The notes under the pieces were generated by a model. It had not been told where the DNA came from. It ran no database searches and saw only the letters and a list, made by a program, of their open reading frames with translations. DNA of 28,495 nucleotides from Borrelia coriaceae (lineage in GTDB: Bacteria > Spirochaetota > Spirochaetia > Borreliales > Borreliaceae), in contig NZ_CP075091.1 in the NCBI RefSeq assembly GCF_023035295.1, positions 1-28,495 on the forward strand, read 5' to 3'. This document shows positions 16,799-24,817 of the stretch, piece by piece. Every line of letters begins with the position of its first letter. Within the stretch, counting starts at the first letter, position 1. The position numbers and the translations under genes are program-made.

Positions 16799-17809
16799 CT
16801 ACTTTATCAAATCACTAACATCTTTTAAACATTTATCAACTGTTCTTCTTATAGTAGATAACAGCTCATTTAAAGTTTTAGTAACTGTCTCTATTAATAA
16901 TGCATTCACTTCCTTTCCTGGCGCATGAGTAGCAACAGTTGCTAATTTACCATTCTGAGCCATAGCTTTTAATGCTATCCCTGCTGCAATTGCTGATGCA
17001 TTTGTATTAACATCACCAGTAATATTATTAGCACCACTGGCATTAGCAATTGCCATTTCAAAAGCATTTGTTGCTGCATCAATATTGCCAGGAACACCAC
17101 TTTGATCCTTAACTGCGTCAATTGCTGCTAATATATCTGCACCACTAACAGCAGTTAATGCTATATGAGCTGCTTTTAATTCACTCCCATTACCACCATT
17201 AACTTCACTATTAGTACCAAAAAGCTTTCCAACTGCTTGAACGTTAGTAATCGTTTTCTTAGCCTCTCCTTTTGAATCAATATTAGCTTCCTTTGCTGTC
17301 CTATAGATCATACTAATTCCTTCAACAAGACCTTCCACACTGGCTTTAATTGCCTGAACTGCACTCTGATTATCAGTAGTATGACCACCAATTGGACCAT
17401 TAGCATCTTTAGTAGCTACCTTAATTTTATTTGTTCCTTCAACTATCTTTCCCAAAGTCTCAATTGCTTTAATAATTATGCTCTCAGCTTTATCTTTTAT
17501 TAAATCAAAATTCTCATCTGCCTTTATGTTCTCTAATTTACCTTTAACTGCTTGAACCGCATCACCAACTTTACCTAAATGTTCTCCAACTTGCTTCTTA
17601 GTTGTCTCTGTAGTAATACCAAAAGCATCAGTAAACATATCAGAAAAGGAAGTAAAGATATCTAAGAAATTTTGTCTTAAATTAGATATAGAGAGTATAG
17701 AATCCCTTTGCTTTTGAAGTTCTTCTATCCCATTATTACAAGAAAGGAATAGAGAGATAAATAATGTTGCACAAATACTTTTTATTCTATTTTTAATATT
17801 TATTTTCAT
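16799..17809 (-). CDS. vlp: Variable large protein cassette, type 4, possible 3' frameshift
   Basis: 336 residues. It has the QRDSILSISNLRQNFLDIFTSF N-terminal block of 11675-12721 but a body of its own: VGEHLGKVGDAVQAVKGKLE, IIIKAIETLGKIVEG, ALTAVSGADILAAI, IALKAMAQNGKL and LNELLSTIRRTVDKCLKDV. A Cys lies close to the C-terminus. The frame stops at SDLIK. Gaining one base just before the stop (about 16800-16803) would continue KVDSASELKAESK to a stop at 16764-16766, so the true end may be 16764. The extension is suggested only by the open Ser/Glu/Lys-rich reading, since no second type 4 gene is present for comparison. Confidence 0.87.
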   Translation of the reverse strand: MKINIKNRIKSICATLFISLFLSCNNGIEELQKQRDSILSISNLRQNFLDIFTSFSDMFTDAFGITTETTKKQVGEHLGKVGDAVQAVKGKLENIKADENFDLIKDKAESIIIKAIETLGKIVEGTNKIKVATKDANGPIGGHTTDNQSAVQAIKASVEGLVEGISMIYRTAKEANIDSKGEAKKTITNVQAVGKLFGTNSEVNGGNGSELKAAHIALTAVSGADILAAIDAVKDQSGVPGNIDAATNAFEMAIANASGANNITGDVNTNASAIAAGIALKAMAQNGKLATVATHAPGKEVNALLIETVTKTLNELLSTIRRTVDKCLKDVSDLIK

Positions 17810-17862
17810 ATATTACGTGCACACTTCTACCCTTTTCTTTAAATAAAGAGGATAGATACAAC

Positions 17863-17901
17863 AAAAGAGAAACAACCCTCATATAGAGAACTATTTCCCT
17901 T
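17863..17901 (-). terminator. Intercassette hairpin after vlp 17946-18980 (weak)
   Basis: AAGAGAAA... pairs imperfectly with ...TTTCCCTT at the standard position. The T-run is reduced to TTTTGTTG on the minus strand, so it probably no longer terminates well. Confidence 0.4.
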
Positions 17902-17945
17902 AAATAATTTTATTATTTAGTTATATATTTCTTATTAAATTTTAA

Positions 17946-18980
17946 CTAATTCTTAGCTTCAGTAATTACAGGAGCATCATCAGGATTAATTTTCATTGCT
18001 TCTTTAACAGCCTTAAGTCCTGCATCAATTGTTTTCCTTATTGCTATAGTCAGAGTACCTAATGCTTTAGTTACTGCACTTATAGTTGCATTCCCTACTG
18101 TTTTCTTTACAATATCATCATCAGTACTCTTATTAGCAAATTTACCATTCTTAGCCATTGCTCTCAGTGCTACAGCACCTGCTATAGTTGCATCTTTAGG
18201 CTTTTCAGTAGCATTACCATCACTACTTTTAGCCAACTTTGCAGCATCACCACCTTCTTTAATCATAGCTTGTAATATGTCAGCACCAGTTACTGCCCCA
18301 ACTGCCTTAACAAAATCAGTTGCTGATTTTTTTTCATTACTACTTATAGCCTTAGTAGCAAATAGTTTCCCCGCTTCACCATCACCAGCAGTATTACTTC
18401 TTGCAGTAAGATCTGTCGCCTTGTTATCATCTCCAGCCTCAGCATTTCCTACACCGTTAAGCACAACTTCTACTATACCTTTAATCCCTTCTATTAATTT
18501 ATCAACTTCAGTAGCAGCCGCACCAACCCCAGACTTACCAAAATCAGCAATAAGACCAGTATCATTGCCAATAGCCTCACTAGCAGTATTAGAGCCTTTA
18601 ATTATACTATCAAGTTTTGCACTTAAAGTTGCTACAGCATCTGATGTGCTAGAAGCATTAGGATTTCCTTCTCTCTTCATGTTCTCAACAATTGTATTAA
18701 GTTTCCCCTTAACGCCTTCTACAGTCTCTTTTACTTTTTTAAAATAATCTGCAATCGCAGACTTCTTAGTAGAAGTACTAAAACCTAATGGACTACCAAT
18801 TATATCGCCAAAAGAAGTGAAGACAGATAAGAAATCATTACCTAAATTAGCTAATGAGGATAAGAAATGATTTCTCTTCTCAAGGTCTTCTATTACTCCA
18901 CTATTACAAGAAAGGAATAGAGAAATAAATAGTGTTGCACAAATACTTTTTACTTTAATATTTTTAATATTTATTTTCAT
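17946..18980 (-). CDS. vlp: Variable large protein cassette, type 1
   Basis: 344 residues, intact. Lipobox LFLSC (Cys25), then NSGVIEDLEKRNHFLSSLAN. The block [20 protein letters not shown] / NPNASSTSDAVATLSAKLD resembles 15291 and 21495. The body continues with [51 protein letters not shown], ending AVKEAMKINPDDAPV. A full AGAGGAGG lies 11 bases before the ATG. The C-terminal flank shares the TTATATATTTCTTATTAAAT element with the spacer downstream of 10406-11503. Confidence 0.92.
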   Translation of the reverse strand: MKINIKNIKVKSICATLFISLFLSCNSGVIEDLEKRNHFLSSLANLGNDFLSVFTSFGDIIGSPLGFSTSTKKSAIADYFKKVKETVEGVKGKLNTIVENMKREGNPNASSTSDAVATLSAKLDSIIKGSNTASEAIGNDTGLIADFGKSGVGAAATEVDKLIEGIKGIVEVVLNGVGNAEAGDDNKATDLTARSNTAGDGEAGKLFATKAISSNEKKSATDFVKAVGAVTGADILQAMIKEGGDAAKLAKSSDGNATEKPKDATIAGAVALRAMAKNGKFANKSTDDDIVKKTVGNATISAVTKALGTLTIAIRKTIDAGLKAVKEAMKINPDDAPVITEAKN

Positions 18981-19033
18981 ATATTACGTGCCTCCTCTTT
19001 ACCTTTCCTTTAAATAAAGAGGATAGATATAAT

Positions 19034-19072
19034 AAAAGGAAAACTACTCTCATATAGAAAATAGCTTTCCTT
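19034..19072 (-). terminator. Intercassette hairpin after vlp 19116-20165
   Basis: Arms AAGGAAA (19036-19042) and TTTCCTT (19066-19072) with a partly paired interior. The minus strand continues TTATTATAT, so the T-run is poor. Confidence 0.5.
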
Positions 19073-19115
19073 AAAATCACTTTATTTAGTTTAACGATTT
19101 ATTTATCGCTTTGTA

Positions 19116-20165
19116 CTAACTGTTGCGTTCTGCAGGTGTAGTAACATCTGCAGATTTATCCTCATGAGTAACTGTAGCCAATACATCATTTATCTTTTTT
19201 AAGCCGATATCAACAGTACTCCTTATTGCAATTATTAGAGTATTCAACACTTTAGTCACAGCACTTGCTGCTACACCATTTATTGCATGAGCAGATTTAG
19301 TCTCAGAACTTTTAGTAGCAAATTTACCACCTTTAGCCATCGCTCTTAGTGCTATACCTCCCGCAATAACTGCATCTTTTTTTTTCGTCTCTTTAGTACT
19401 ACCACTATTTTTAGCAGTAGCAATCTCTGCTGAATTACCTGCTTGATCAATATCTTTATTTTCCGTAGCCTTATCAGAACTAACAATAGCTTTCAATATA
19501 TCAGCGCCACTTACAGCACCAATTGATGCACTTGCCTTAGCTGCTTCTACTTCTGACCCATTATCAGATGCTTTACTGAACAACTTACCTATATCCTTTT
19601 TGTCATTATCTTCAGTACCATTTGCCTCTGCATTTCCCTTATCTTTTAAGACCACTTCAACTATTGTTTTAATTCCTTCAATAAGTGAACTTACACTTGT
19701 AATATCTGCTGGTGCAGCATCACCACCTGCAGTAGCTCCACCAAGAACAACCTCACCCTCAGCCCCTTTTGCTGCTTCCTTCGCCCCTGCTGCAATCTTG
19801 TCTAATGTGTCAGTAATAAATTTATCAACAATTGTTTTAATTTTTTCATAATTACCATTCTTAGCAACTTCTGCTTTCAACTTCTCTTTAATTGATATCA
19901 TAGTTTTTTCAATATCATTGAAATATCTGTTTATATCACTTTTCTTAGTATTAGCTCTAATACTTAAAGTATCAGTAAACATATCGCCAAAAGAAGTGAA
20001 GACAGATAAGAAACCATTACCTAAATTAGCAAGTGAGGATAAGAAAATATTTCTCTTTTCAAGTTCTTCTATCCCATTACTACAAGAAAGGAAAAGAGAG
20101 ATAAATAATGTTGCACAAATACTTTTTATCTTAATATTCTTAATATTTTTAATATTTATTTTCAT
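19116..20165 (-). CDS. vlp: Variable large protein cassette, type 2
   Basis: 349 residues with an extended leader [17 protein letters not shown], in which IKN is repeated. The lipobox is LFLSC. The N-terminal block [20 protein letters not shown] is type 1-like, and the rest is type 2: [64 protein letters not shown] and LIIAIRSTVDIGLKKINDVL. I read it as a hybrid between the two types. The frame is intact, with AAAAAGGAGG 11 bases before the ATG. Confidence 0.92.
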   Translation of the reverse strand: MKINIKNIKNIKIKSICATLFISLFLSCSNGIEELEKRNIFLSSLANLGNGFLSVFTSFGDMFTDTLSIRANTKKSDINRYFNDIEKTMISIKEKLKAEVAKNGNYEKIKTIVDKFITDTLDKIAAGAKEAAKGAEGEVVLGGATAGGDAAPADITSVSSLIEGIKTIVEVVLKDKGNAEANGTEDNDKKDIGKLFSKASDNGSEVEAAKASASIGAVSGADILKAIVSSDKATENKDIDQAGNSAEIATAKNSGSTKETKKKDAVIAGGIALRAMAKGGKFATKSSETKSAHAINGVAASAVTKVLNTLIIAIRSTVDIGLKKINDVLATVTHEDKSADVTTPAERNS

Positions 20166-20219
20166 ATATTACGTGCCTCCTTTTTCCCTTTCCTTCAACT
20201 AAAGAGGCTCAATACAATA

Positions 20220-20258
20220 AAAAAAAAGGAAAACAGCTCCTAACAAGAAGTGCTTCCC
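20220..20258 (-). terminator. Intercassette hairpin after vlp 20313-21365 (imperfect)
   Basis: AAGGAAAACAGCTCC... against ...GAAGTGCTTCCCT, with several mismatches, but with a long T-run (TTTTTTTTTATTG) on the minus strand. Confidence 0.5.
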
Positions 20259-20312
20259 TCAAATAACTTTATTATTGAGTTTACTTATTTTTATTAATTA
20301 AATTATAAATAG

Positions 20313-21365
20313 TTATTTAGCAGTAACAGCAGATTCTGTAGTTACAGGAGTAACATTAGCATTTATGTTCATAGCATATTTAACTGTCTTAAGTCCTTCA
20401 TCTATTGTTTTTCTTATTGCTATAGTCAATGTATTTAGCGCCTTATTCACCGCACTCACTGCTACACCTTTCATTATAGCTGTATAATCAGTATTATCAC
20501 TAGAAGCCCTAGAAGCAACACCAGGGAATTTTCCATCTCTAATCATAGCTCTTAATGCTATAGCACCTGCAATAGTTGCATCTTTAGCCCCAGCTCCAGT
20601 CACATCACCATTTTTCTCAACCATAGCTTTCAGTATGTCAGCACCTGTTACTGCTCCTACTGCCTTAGCTGCATCTGCTGCTACCTTTTTTGCATCATGA
20701 GTAGTAGAGCCAATTCCAGAATTAGTACCAGAATCATCAAATAACTTTCCTGCTTCATCATTAGCACTCTTGCCAACTCTCTCTTCAACATTACCACTAG
20801 CTTTTTTACCGTCCCCAGCATTATGTTTTCCTTCATTATTTTTAAGCACTATATCTACTATACTCTTAATGCCATTTACCAAACTAACAATATCTCCAGC
20901 AGCACCACCTTTCTCCTGAATAGCAACATTACCAATAAATTCACTACCACCAGTACCCTTCAAAGCCTCATTTGCACCCTCAATGATCCTATCAAGTTTA
21001 GCCTTAATTAGTTCGTCTACTTTTGTTTTAACAGCCTCTGCATTAGGATTATCTTTGGCTTTCATATTATCAACAATTGTATTAAGCTTATCCTTAGTGT
21101 CTTTTACGGCATTATGAATATTCTTAAAGTAATCTGCAACATCAGACTTTTTAGCAGTATCAGGCTTAAAAGCTAAAACACCACCAAGTGAATCCCCAAA
21201 AGAAGTGAAGACAGATAAGAAGTCATTACCTAAACTAGCAAGTGAGGACAAGAAGTTATTTCTTTCCCCAAGTTCTTCTATTCCATTATTACAAGAAAGG
21301 AATAGAGAGATAAATAATATTGCACAAATATTTTTTAATCTAATATTTTTAATATTTATTTTCAT
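20313..21365 (-). CDS. vlp: Variable large protein cassette, type 1
   Basis: 350 residues, intact. [77 protein letters not shown], then [32 protein letters not shown] and ending TVKYAMNINANVTPV. The IALRAM block departs from the family AMAK to AMIR. The DIHN/VKDTK half resembles 8009-9073, while the KLNTIV part resembles 15291 and 21495. AAAAGGAGG is 11 bases before the ATG. Confidence 0.92.
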   Translation of the reverse strand: MKINIKNIRLKNICAILFISLFLSCNNGIEELGERNNFLSSLASLGNDFLSVFTSFGDSLGGVLAFKPDTAKKSDVADYFKNIHNAVKDTKDKLNTIVDNMKAKDNPNAEAVKTKVDELIKAKLDRIIEGANEALKGTGGSEFIGNVAIQEKGGAAGDIVSLVNGIKSIVDIVLKNNEGKHNAGDGKKASGNVEERVGKSANDEAGKLFDDSGTNSGIGSTTHDAKKVAADAAKAVGAVTGADILKAMVEKNGDVTGAGAKDATIAGAIALRAMIRDGKFPGVASRASSDNTDYTAIMKGVAVSAVNKALNTLTIAIRKTIDEGLKTVKYAMNINANVTPVTTESAVTAK

Positions 21366-21414
21366 ATATTACGTGCCTCCTTTTCCCTATCCTTTAAATA
21401 AAGAGACTAAATAC

Positions 21415-21455
21415 AAAAAAAGGGAAACAACTCGCACATAGAGCAATGTCCCCCT
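21415..21455 (-). terminator. Intercassette hairpin after vlp 21495-22583 (imperfect)
   Basis: AGGGAAACA (21421-21429) against TGTCCCCCT (21447-21455) with two central mismatches, and T7 on the minus strand. Confidence 0.5.
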
Positions 21456-21494
21456 CAAATGACTTTATTATTTAATTTACTTATCTTTTATGAT

Positions 21495-22583
21495 TTATTT
21501 AACAACAGTAACAGCTTCACTAATTATAGGAGCAGCCTCAGAACTAATGTTCATTGCTTCTTTAACTGTCTTAAGCCCCTTATCAATTGTTTTCCTTATT
21601 GCCATAGTCAAAGTATCTAATACCTTAGTTACTGCACTTACTGCTGCTCCCTTAACTACATCAACAGCCTCAAGTGTAGCAGAATGACTAGTATTAGCAA
21701 ATTTACCACCCTTAGCCATTGCTCTTAATACAATGGCTCCTGCTATAATCGCATCATTTTTATTATCCAACCCATTATTAATCTGAGCATTATTGGACTT
21801 ACTCTTAGCTAACGCAGCAGCATCACCATTATCTTTAATCATAGCTTGTAATATGTCAGCACCTGTTACTGCTCCAACAGCTTTTGTTGCTGCATCGGCT
21901 GCGGCCTTCTTTGCATTGTCAGCAGCAGCACCAGCATTGTCAGTAGAAAATAATTTACCTGCTTCACCATCAGTACCATTTCTTGCTTCAAGAGTTTCAG
22001 CCTTTTTGTTATCCCCAGCAATAGGATCACCTCTATCTTTAAGTACTACACCTACAATTGACTTAATTCCATTTACCAGGCTATTAACCCCATCTCCAGC
22101 AGCACCTTTAGCATTTCCACTTGCACCACCAGGAGCAACATTACCAATTAGTTCACTAGCATCAACACCTTTTAAAGCCTCACTAACAGTCTCAGCTCCT
22201 TTAATTATCTTATCAAGTGTATTAGTCACTAAGTTATTTACAGCAGTCTCTGTTCCAGAAAGATTAGGATTACCTTCTTTTTTCATGTTCTCAACAATTG
22301 TATTAAGCTTACCTTTAATTCCTTCTACAGTTTCTTTTACTTTTTTAAAATAATCTCCAACCTTACACTTTGTAGTAGTCTTATCAAAAGCTAAAACACC
22401 ACCAAGTGAATCCCCAAAAGAAGTGAAGATAGATAAGAAGTCATTACCTAAATTAGCAAGTGAGGATAAGAATTGATTTTTCTTCTCAAGGTCTTCCATT
22501 CCATTATTACAAGAAAGGAATAAAGAGATAAATAATGTTGCACAAATATTTCTTACTTTAATATTTTTAATATTTATTTTCAT
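21495..22583 (-). CDS. vlp: Variable large protein cassette, type 1, first of the array
   Basis: 362 residues, intact. [41 protein letters not shown] (a Cys in the mature surface part), [20 protein letters not shown], then [16 protein letters not shown], a block otherwise found only in 8009-9073. [20 protein letters not shown] and [12 protein letters not shown] follow, ending [15 protein letters not shown]. It is the most upstream gene of the array on the minus strand, yet behind it lie only the usual leader block, about 40 bases of spacer-like DNA and a decayed vlp, with no promoter I can point to. Confidence 0.92.
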   Translation of the reverse strand: MKINIKNIKVRNICATLFISLFLSCNNGMEDLEKKNQFLSSLANLGNDFLSIFTSFGDSLGGVLAFDKTTTKCKVGDYFKKVKETVEGIKGKLNTIVENMKKEGNPNLSGTETAVNNLVTNTLDKIIKGAETVSEALKGVDASELIGNVAPGGASGNAKGAAGDGVNSLVNGIKSIVGVVLKDRGDPIAGDNKKAETLEARNGTDGEAGKLFSTDNAGAAADNAKKAAADAATKAVGAVTGADILQAMIKDNGDAAALAKSKSNNAQINNGLDNKNDAIIAGAIVLRAMAKGGKFANTSHSATLEAVDVVKGAAVSAVTKVLDTLTMAIRKTIDKGLKTVKEAMNISSEAAPIISEAVTVVK

Positions 22584-22668
22584 ATATTACGTGCACCCTT
22601 TTACTCTATCCTTCAAACAAGTCTATTTAGTTAACGTAAACCTTATTAAATTTTAATTAGTTCTTACC

Positions 22669-22985
22669 TTAATGTGCTTCACTACTAGTATCTGAATATT
22701 ATATCATTTCAACAGCTTTTATTAATCTCTCTAGAGTGCTACCTACTGTTTGCCTAATTACTTAGCCTAGTAGTACTAATACCTTAGTCACTGCACTTGT
22801 TGTTGAGTGAACATCTTGATCGACAAAAACATCACTGGTTGTCTTTGCCTGTAACACTATATCTTTAATGCCCTATATTAGATTATCAACAGCAATATCT
22901 ATAGTAACATTACCAAGGATGATTATAAATACTAATAGGCCCCACTAACAGTCTTAGCACTTTGTACTATCTTATCAAGTATTCG
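22669..22985 (-). pseudogene. vlp: Decayed vlp at the upstream edge of the array
   Basis: Vlp pieces are recoverable in mixed frames with many stops. There is ILDKIVQSAKTVSGA (about 22983-22939), then GIKDIVLQAKTTSD, then AVTKVLVLLG-VIRQTVGSTLERLIKAVEMI-YSDTSSEAH ending at 22669 (dashes are stops). The last part matches the type 3 C-terminus (AVNKVLGVLEEIIRQTV). The middle third of the gene is deleted. The 180 bases from 22985 to the rep gene at 23165 hold no further coding sequence. Confidence 0.82.
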
Positions 22986-23141
22986 ATAAAGATATTGCAT
23001 TTCAACCGCTATTTTCCTAGTACTTATTTTTGTTTATTTTTATTGATTTGATACTACTATAATGTGTTTACCAAGGATATTTTTATTATAAATGGGTTTA
23101 CTTTTTAACGAAGATTGCATTATCATAATAGTTAGTAGCAA

Positions 23142-23155
23142 ATTCACAAATTAGG
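23142..23155 (+). repeat. Left copy of a 14-bp inverted repeat flanking the partition cluster
   Basis: ATTCACAAATTAGG lies just before the rep start, and its 3' end overlaps the AGGAG ribosome-binding site. Its exact reverse complement is at 26425-26438, about 320 bases after the last gene of the cluster. Longer inverted repeats flanking this gene set have been described on Borrelia plasmids, and this pair may be what is left of one. Confidence 0.65.
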
Positions 23156-23164
23156 AGATTAAAT

Positions 23165-24247
23165 ATGAAGAGTACAAAAGAATACCAACACAAATTAATC
23201 GTTTTAATATCTACACTAAGTTACATAAATTCAAAATCCAAACAATACACTCAAAGCAACATACTTTATTACTTTAACAACAATATGAAAAAAAATGATC
23301 AAAAAGAAGTTAAACTTAAAACACTACAAAGCTATCTTTATAAATTAAGCAAGATATTGGGAGTGACAATCAATTATCACAGACATTTGGGTGTGAACAT
23401 GGGAACCGAAATTCATTACAAACTTAAATACAATAAAAAAAAATGCTACCGTATAATAAACAAATATTTCAAAGAAAAAAAAGAGGAGAGACACAAAAAT
23501 CGTGTCAATTCATATTTCAAAAAGAATTACAATAAAAATAGTAGTGTAGAGAAATGGGAGTGTTATAATAATATTAATAATAAAATAGAAGAAAGACAAA
23601 AAAACGCAAAATATATAGAAGAACTACAAATAGAAAAATACGCCAAGAAATGTCATTTTAGATCAAATGCTTTCTTATCTATTTTAAACCTAGAAGTAGG
23701 AAAATTTTTTAAAATAGAAGCGTTAAAGGCGATTAAAGTAGCCGAAAACAACATACACAGAAAGACTGACAATACTAGAACAATAAGTAAACTAAAATTT
23801 AAACAGAAACAATTAAATAAAATATTGGATAAAACAAAGACTAATCTAAAAAATGAAGGGTATGAAAGCAAACAGTTAACAGTACAAATACAAAAAATAT
23901 ATGAAAAATATAAGCACAAACCACACTTTATCATAGAAAATGACAAATACAATGATCTAGCAAAGGAAATAGAAAATCTTAGGAAAATAGTTGAATATAC
24001 CAAAAAGAATAAAAAAGAAGATAAAAAGAATATTAGAGACAATGTATTTAGCATACTTCTTGAACAATTAAAACACAAAGTGGATATTAGTATTTTAATA
24101 CCAATATTAAAAAATTATTTAAATGAACAAAACAGATTAGAATATTGCAAAGTAATTAATAAGCATTACTATTACGAGTTATTGAGGACAATAAGTAATA
24201 ATAAAGATTATTTACGATCAGTAAAATCTGATAAAGTTACCAGTTAA
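23165..24247 (+). CDS. Plasmid replication protein, Borrelia family PF57/62
   Basis: 360 residues, basic and Lys/Asn-rich, with the family pattern: QHKLIVLISTLSYINSK, KTLQSYLYKLSKILGVTINY, HLGVNMGTEIHYKL, CYRIINKYFKEKK near the N-terminus, and a long charged helical C-terminal half. In Lyme Borrelia this family is required for autonomous plasmid replication and sets plasmid identity together with the neighbouring partition genes. It begins after AGGAG at 23153-23157, 7 bases before the ATG. It is the first gene of a four-gene plus-strand operon and its stop overlaps the ribosome-binding site of the next gene. Confidence 0.9.
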   Translation: MKSTKEYQHKLIVLISTLSYINSKSKQYTQSNILYYFNNNMKKNDQKEVKLKTLQSYLYKLSKILGVTINYHRHLGVNMGTEIHYKLKYNKKKCYRIINKYFKEKKEERHKNRVNSYFKKNYNKNSSVEKWECYNNINNKIEERQKNAKYIEELQIEKYAKKCHFRSNAFLSILNLEVGKFFKIEALKAIKVAENNIHRKTDNTRTISKLKFKQKQLNKILDKTKTNLKNEGYESKQLTVQIQKIYEKYKHKPHFIIENDKYNDLAKEIENLRKIVEYTKKNKKEDKKNIRDNVFSILLEQLKHKVDISILIPILKNYLNEQNRLEYCKVINKHYYYELLRTISNNKDYLRSVKSDKVTS

Positions 24248-24256
24248 GGATCAGTA

Positions 24257-24817
24257 ATGGAAAATGTATTGGAACGTCTCAAAAAAAAGAAACTAGAGAT
24301 TAAGGAAAAAAGGAACAAATCCATTTTTTTACATATAGAGAATAATAACAGCAGAACATTATATCATACAAAGGTTATGACAGATTTTTACACATTTGCC
24401 ATCAATAAAAACCAACAGCATAAATTTTTCATCGCCTTTAGAGGATTATTTGATAGAGAAAAAATAAATGAATTTCATTTGTTTTCTCTAAGAGACAATG
24501 ATAGATTTTTAGGAATTTTTTATGGATATAGAAAACCAATAAAAAACGTGATTAGAAAATACGAAGAAAATGGTATCATGAAGGCATCCAAGTTTTCTAA
24601 AATCTATTACATAGAATTTAGATTTAAAAAAGGTAGCGTGTTTTGTTATCTTATAGGAATTGCTTATTTGCTTAGAAAAGAAAAAGCTAATAAAAAGTAC
24701 TACAACTCTTTAGTTGAAACATTTTTGAGACTGGAGGAACAAGTATACGATTTTTACAATAAAAAGTTACCAGATGGAGGTCTTATAAATAAATGGATAC
24801 GAAAAAACCAAAAATAA
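24257..24817 (+). CDS. Plasmid maintenance protein, Borrelia family PF50
   Basis: 186 residues. MENVLERLKKKKLEIKEKR opens with a basic coiled helix, followed by NNNSRTLYHTKVMTDFYTF, KFFIAFRGLFDREKINEFHLF, FLGIFYGYRKPI and YYIEFRFKKGSVFCYLIGI. These are the recognised landmarks of the PF50 family that always accompanies PF32 and PF57 in Borrelia. Its biochemical role is unknown, but it contributes to stable maintenance. It starts 9 bases after the rep stop and its last 25 bases overlap parA. Confidence 0.88.
   Translation: MENVLERLKKKKLEIKEKRNKSIFLHIENNNSRTLYHTKVMTDFYTFAINKNQQHKFFIAFRGLFDREKINEFHLFSLRDNDRFLGIFYGYRKPIKNVIRKYEENGIMKASKFSKIYYIEFRFKKGSVFCYLIGIAYLLRKEKANKKYYNSLVETFLRLEEQVYDFYNKKLPDGGLINKWIRKNQK

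Larger units (their letters stand above)
7800..22600 (-). repeat. Thirteen copies of the conserved vlp upstream/leader block
   Basis: Each vlp start (ATG at 7879, 9073, 10264, 11503, 12721, 13959, 15165, 16361, 17809, 18980, 20165, 21365, 22583) is embedded in a nearly identical ~90-base block. It runs from GCACGTAATAT just before the ATG to GGAATAGAAGAACTT-like sequence after the lipobox. Upstream of it the ribosome-binding site varies: AGGAGG in five copies (12721, 13959, 18980, 20165, 21365), AAGGGTG in three (7879, 10264, 22583), weaker in the rest. Upstream homology of this kind is known to guide vmp gene conversion in B. hermsii. That it does so here is inferred. Confidence 0.85.

Noticed and set aside
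7900..21460. Regularly spaced hairpin repeats as a CRISPR array
   Set aside because: Spacing is about 1.1-1.2 kb with genes in between. The hairpins are terminators, there are no short spacers and no cas genes.
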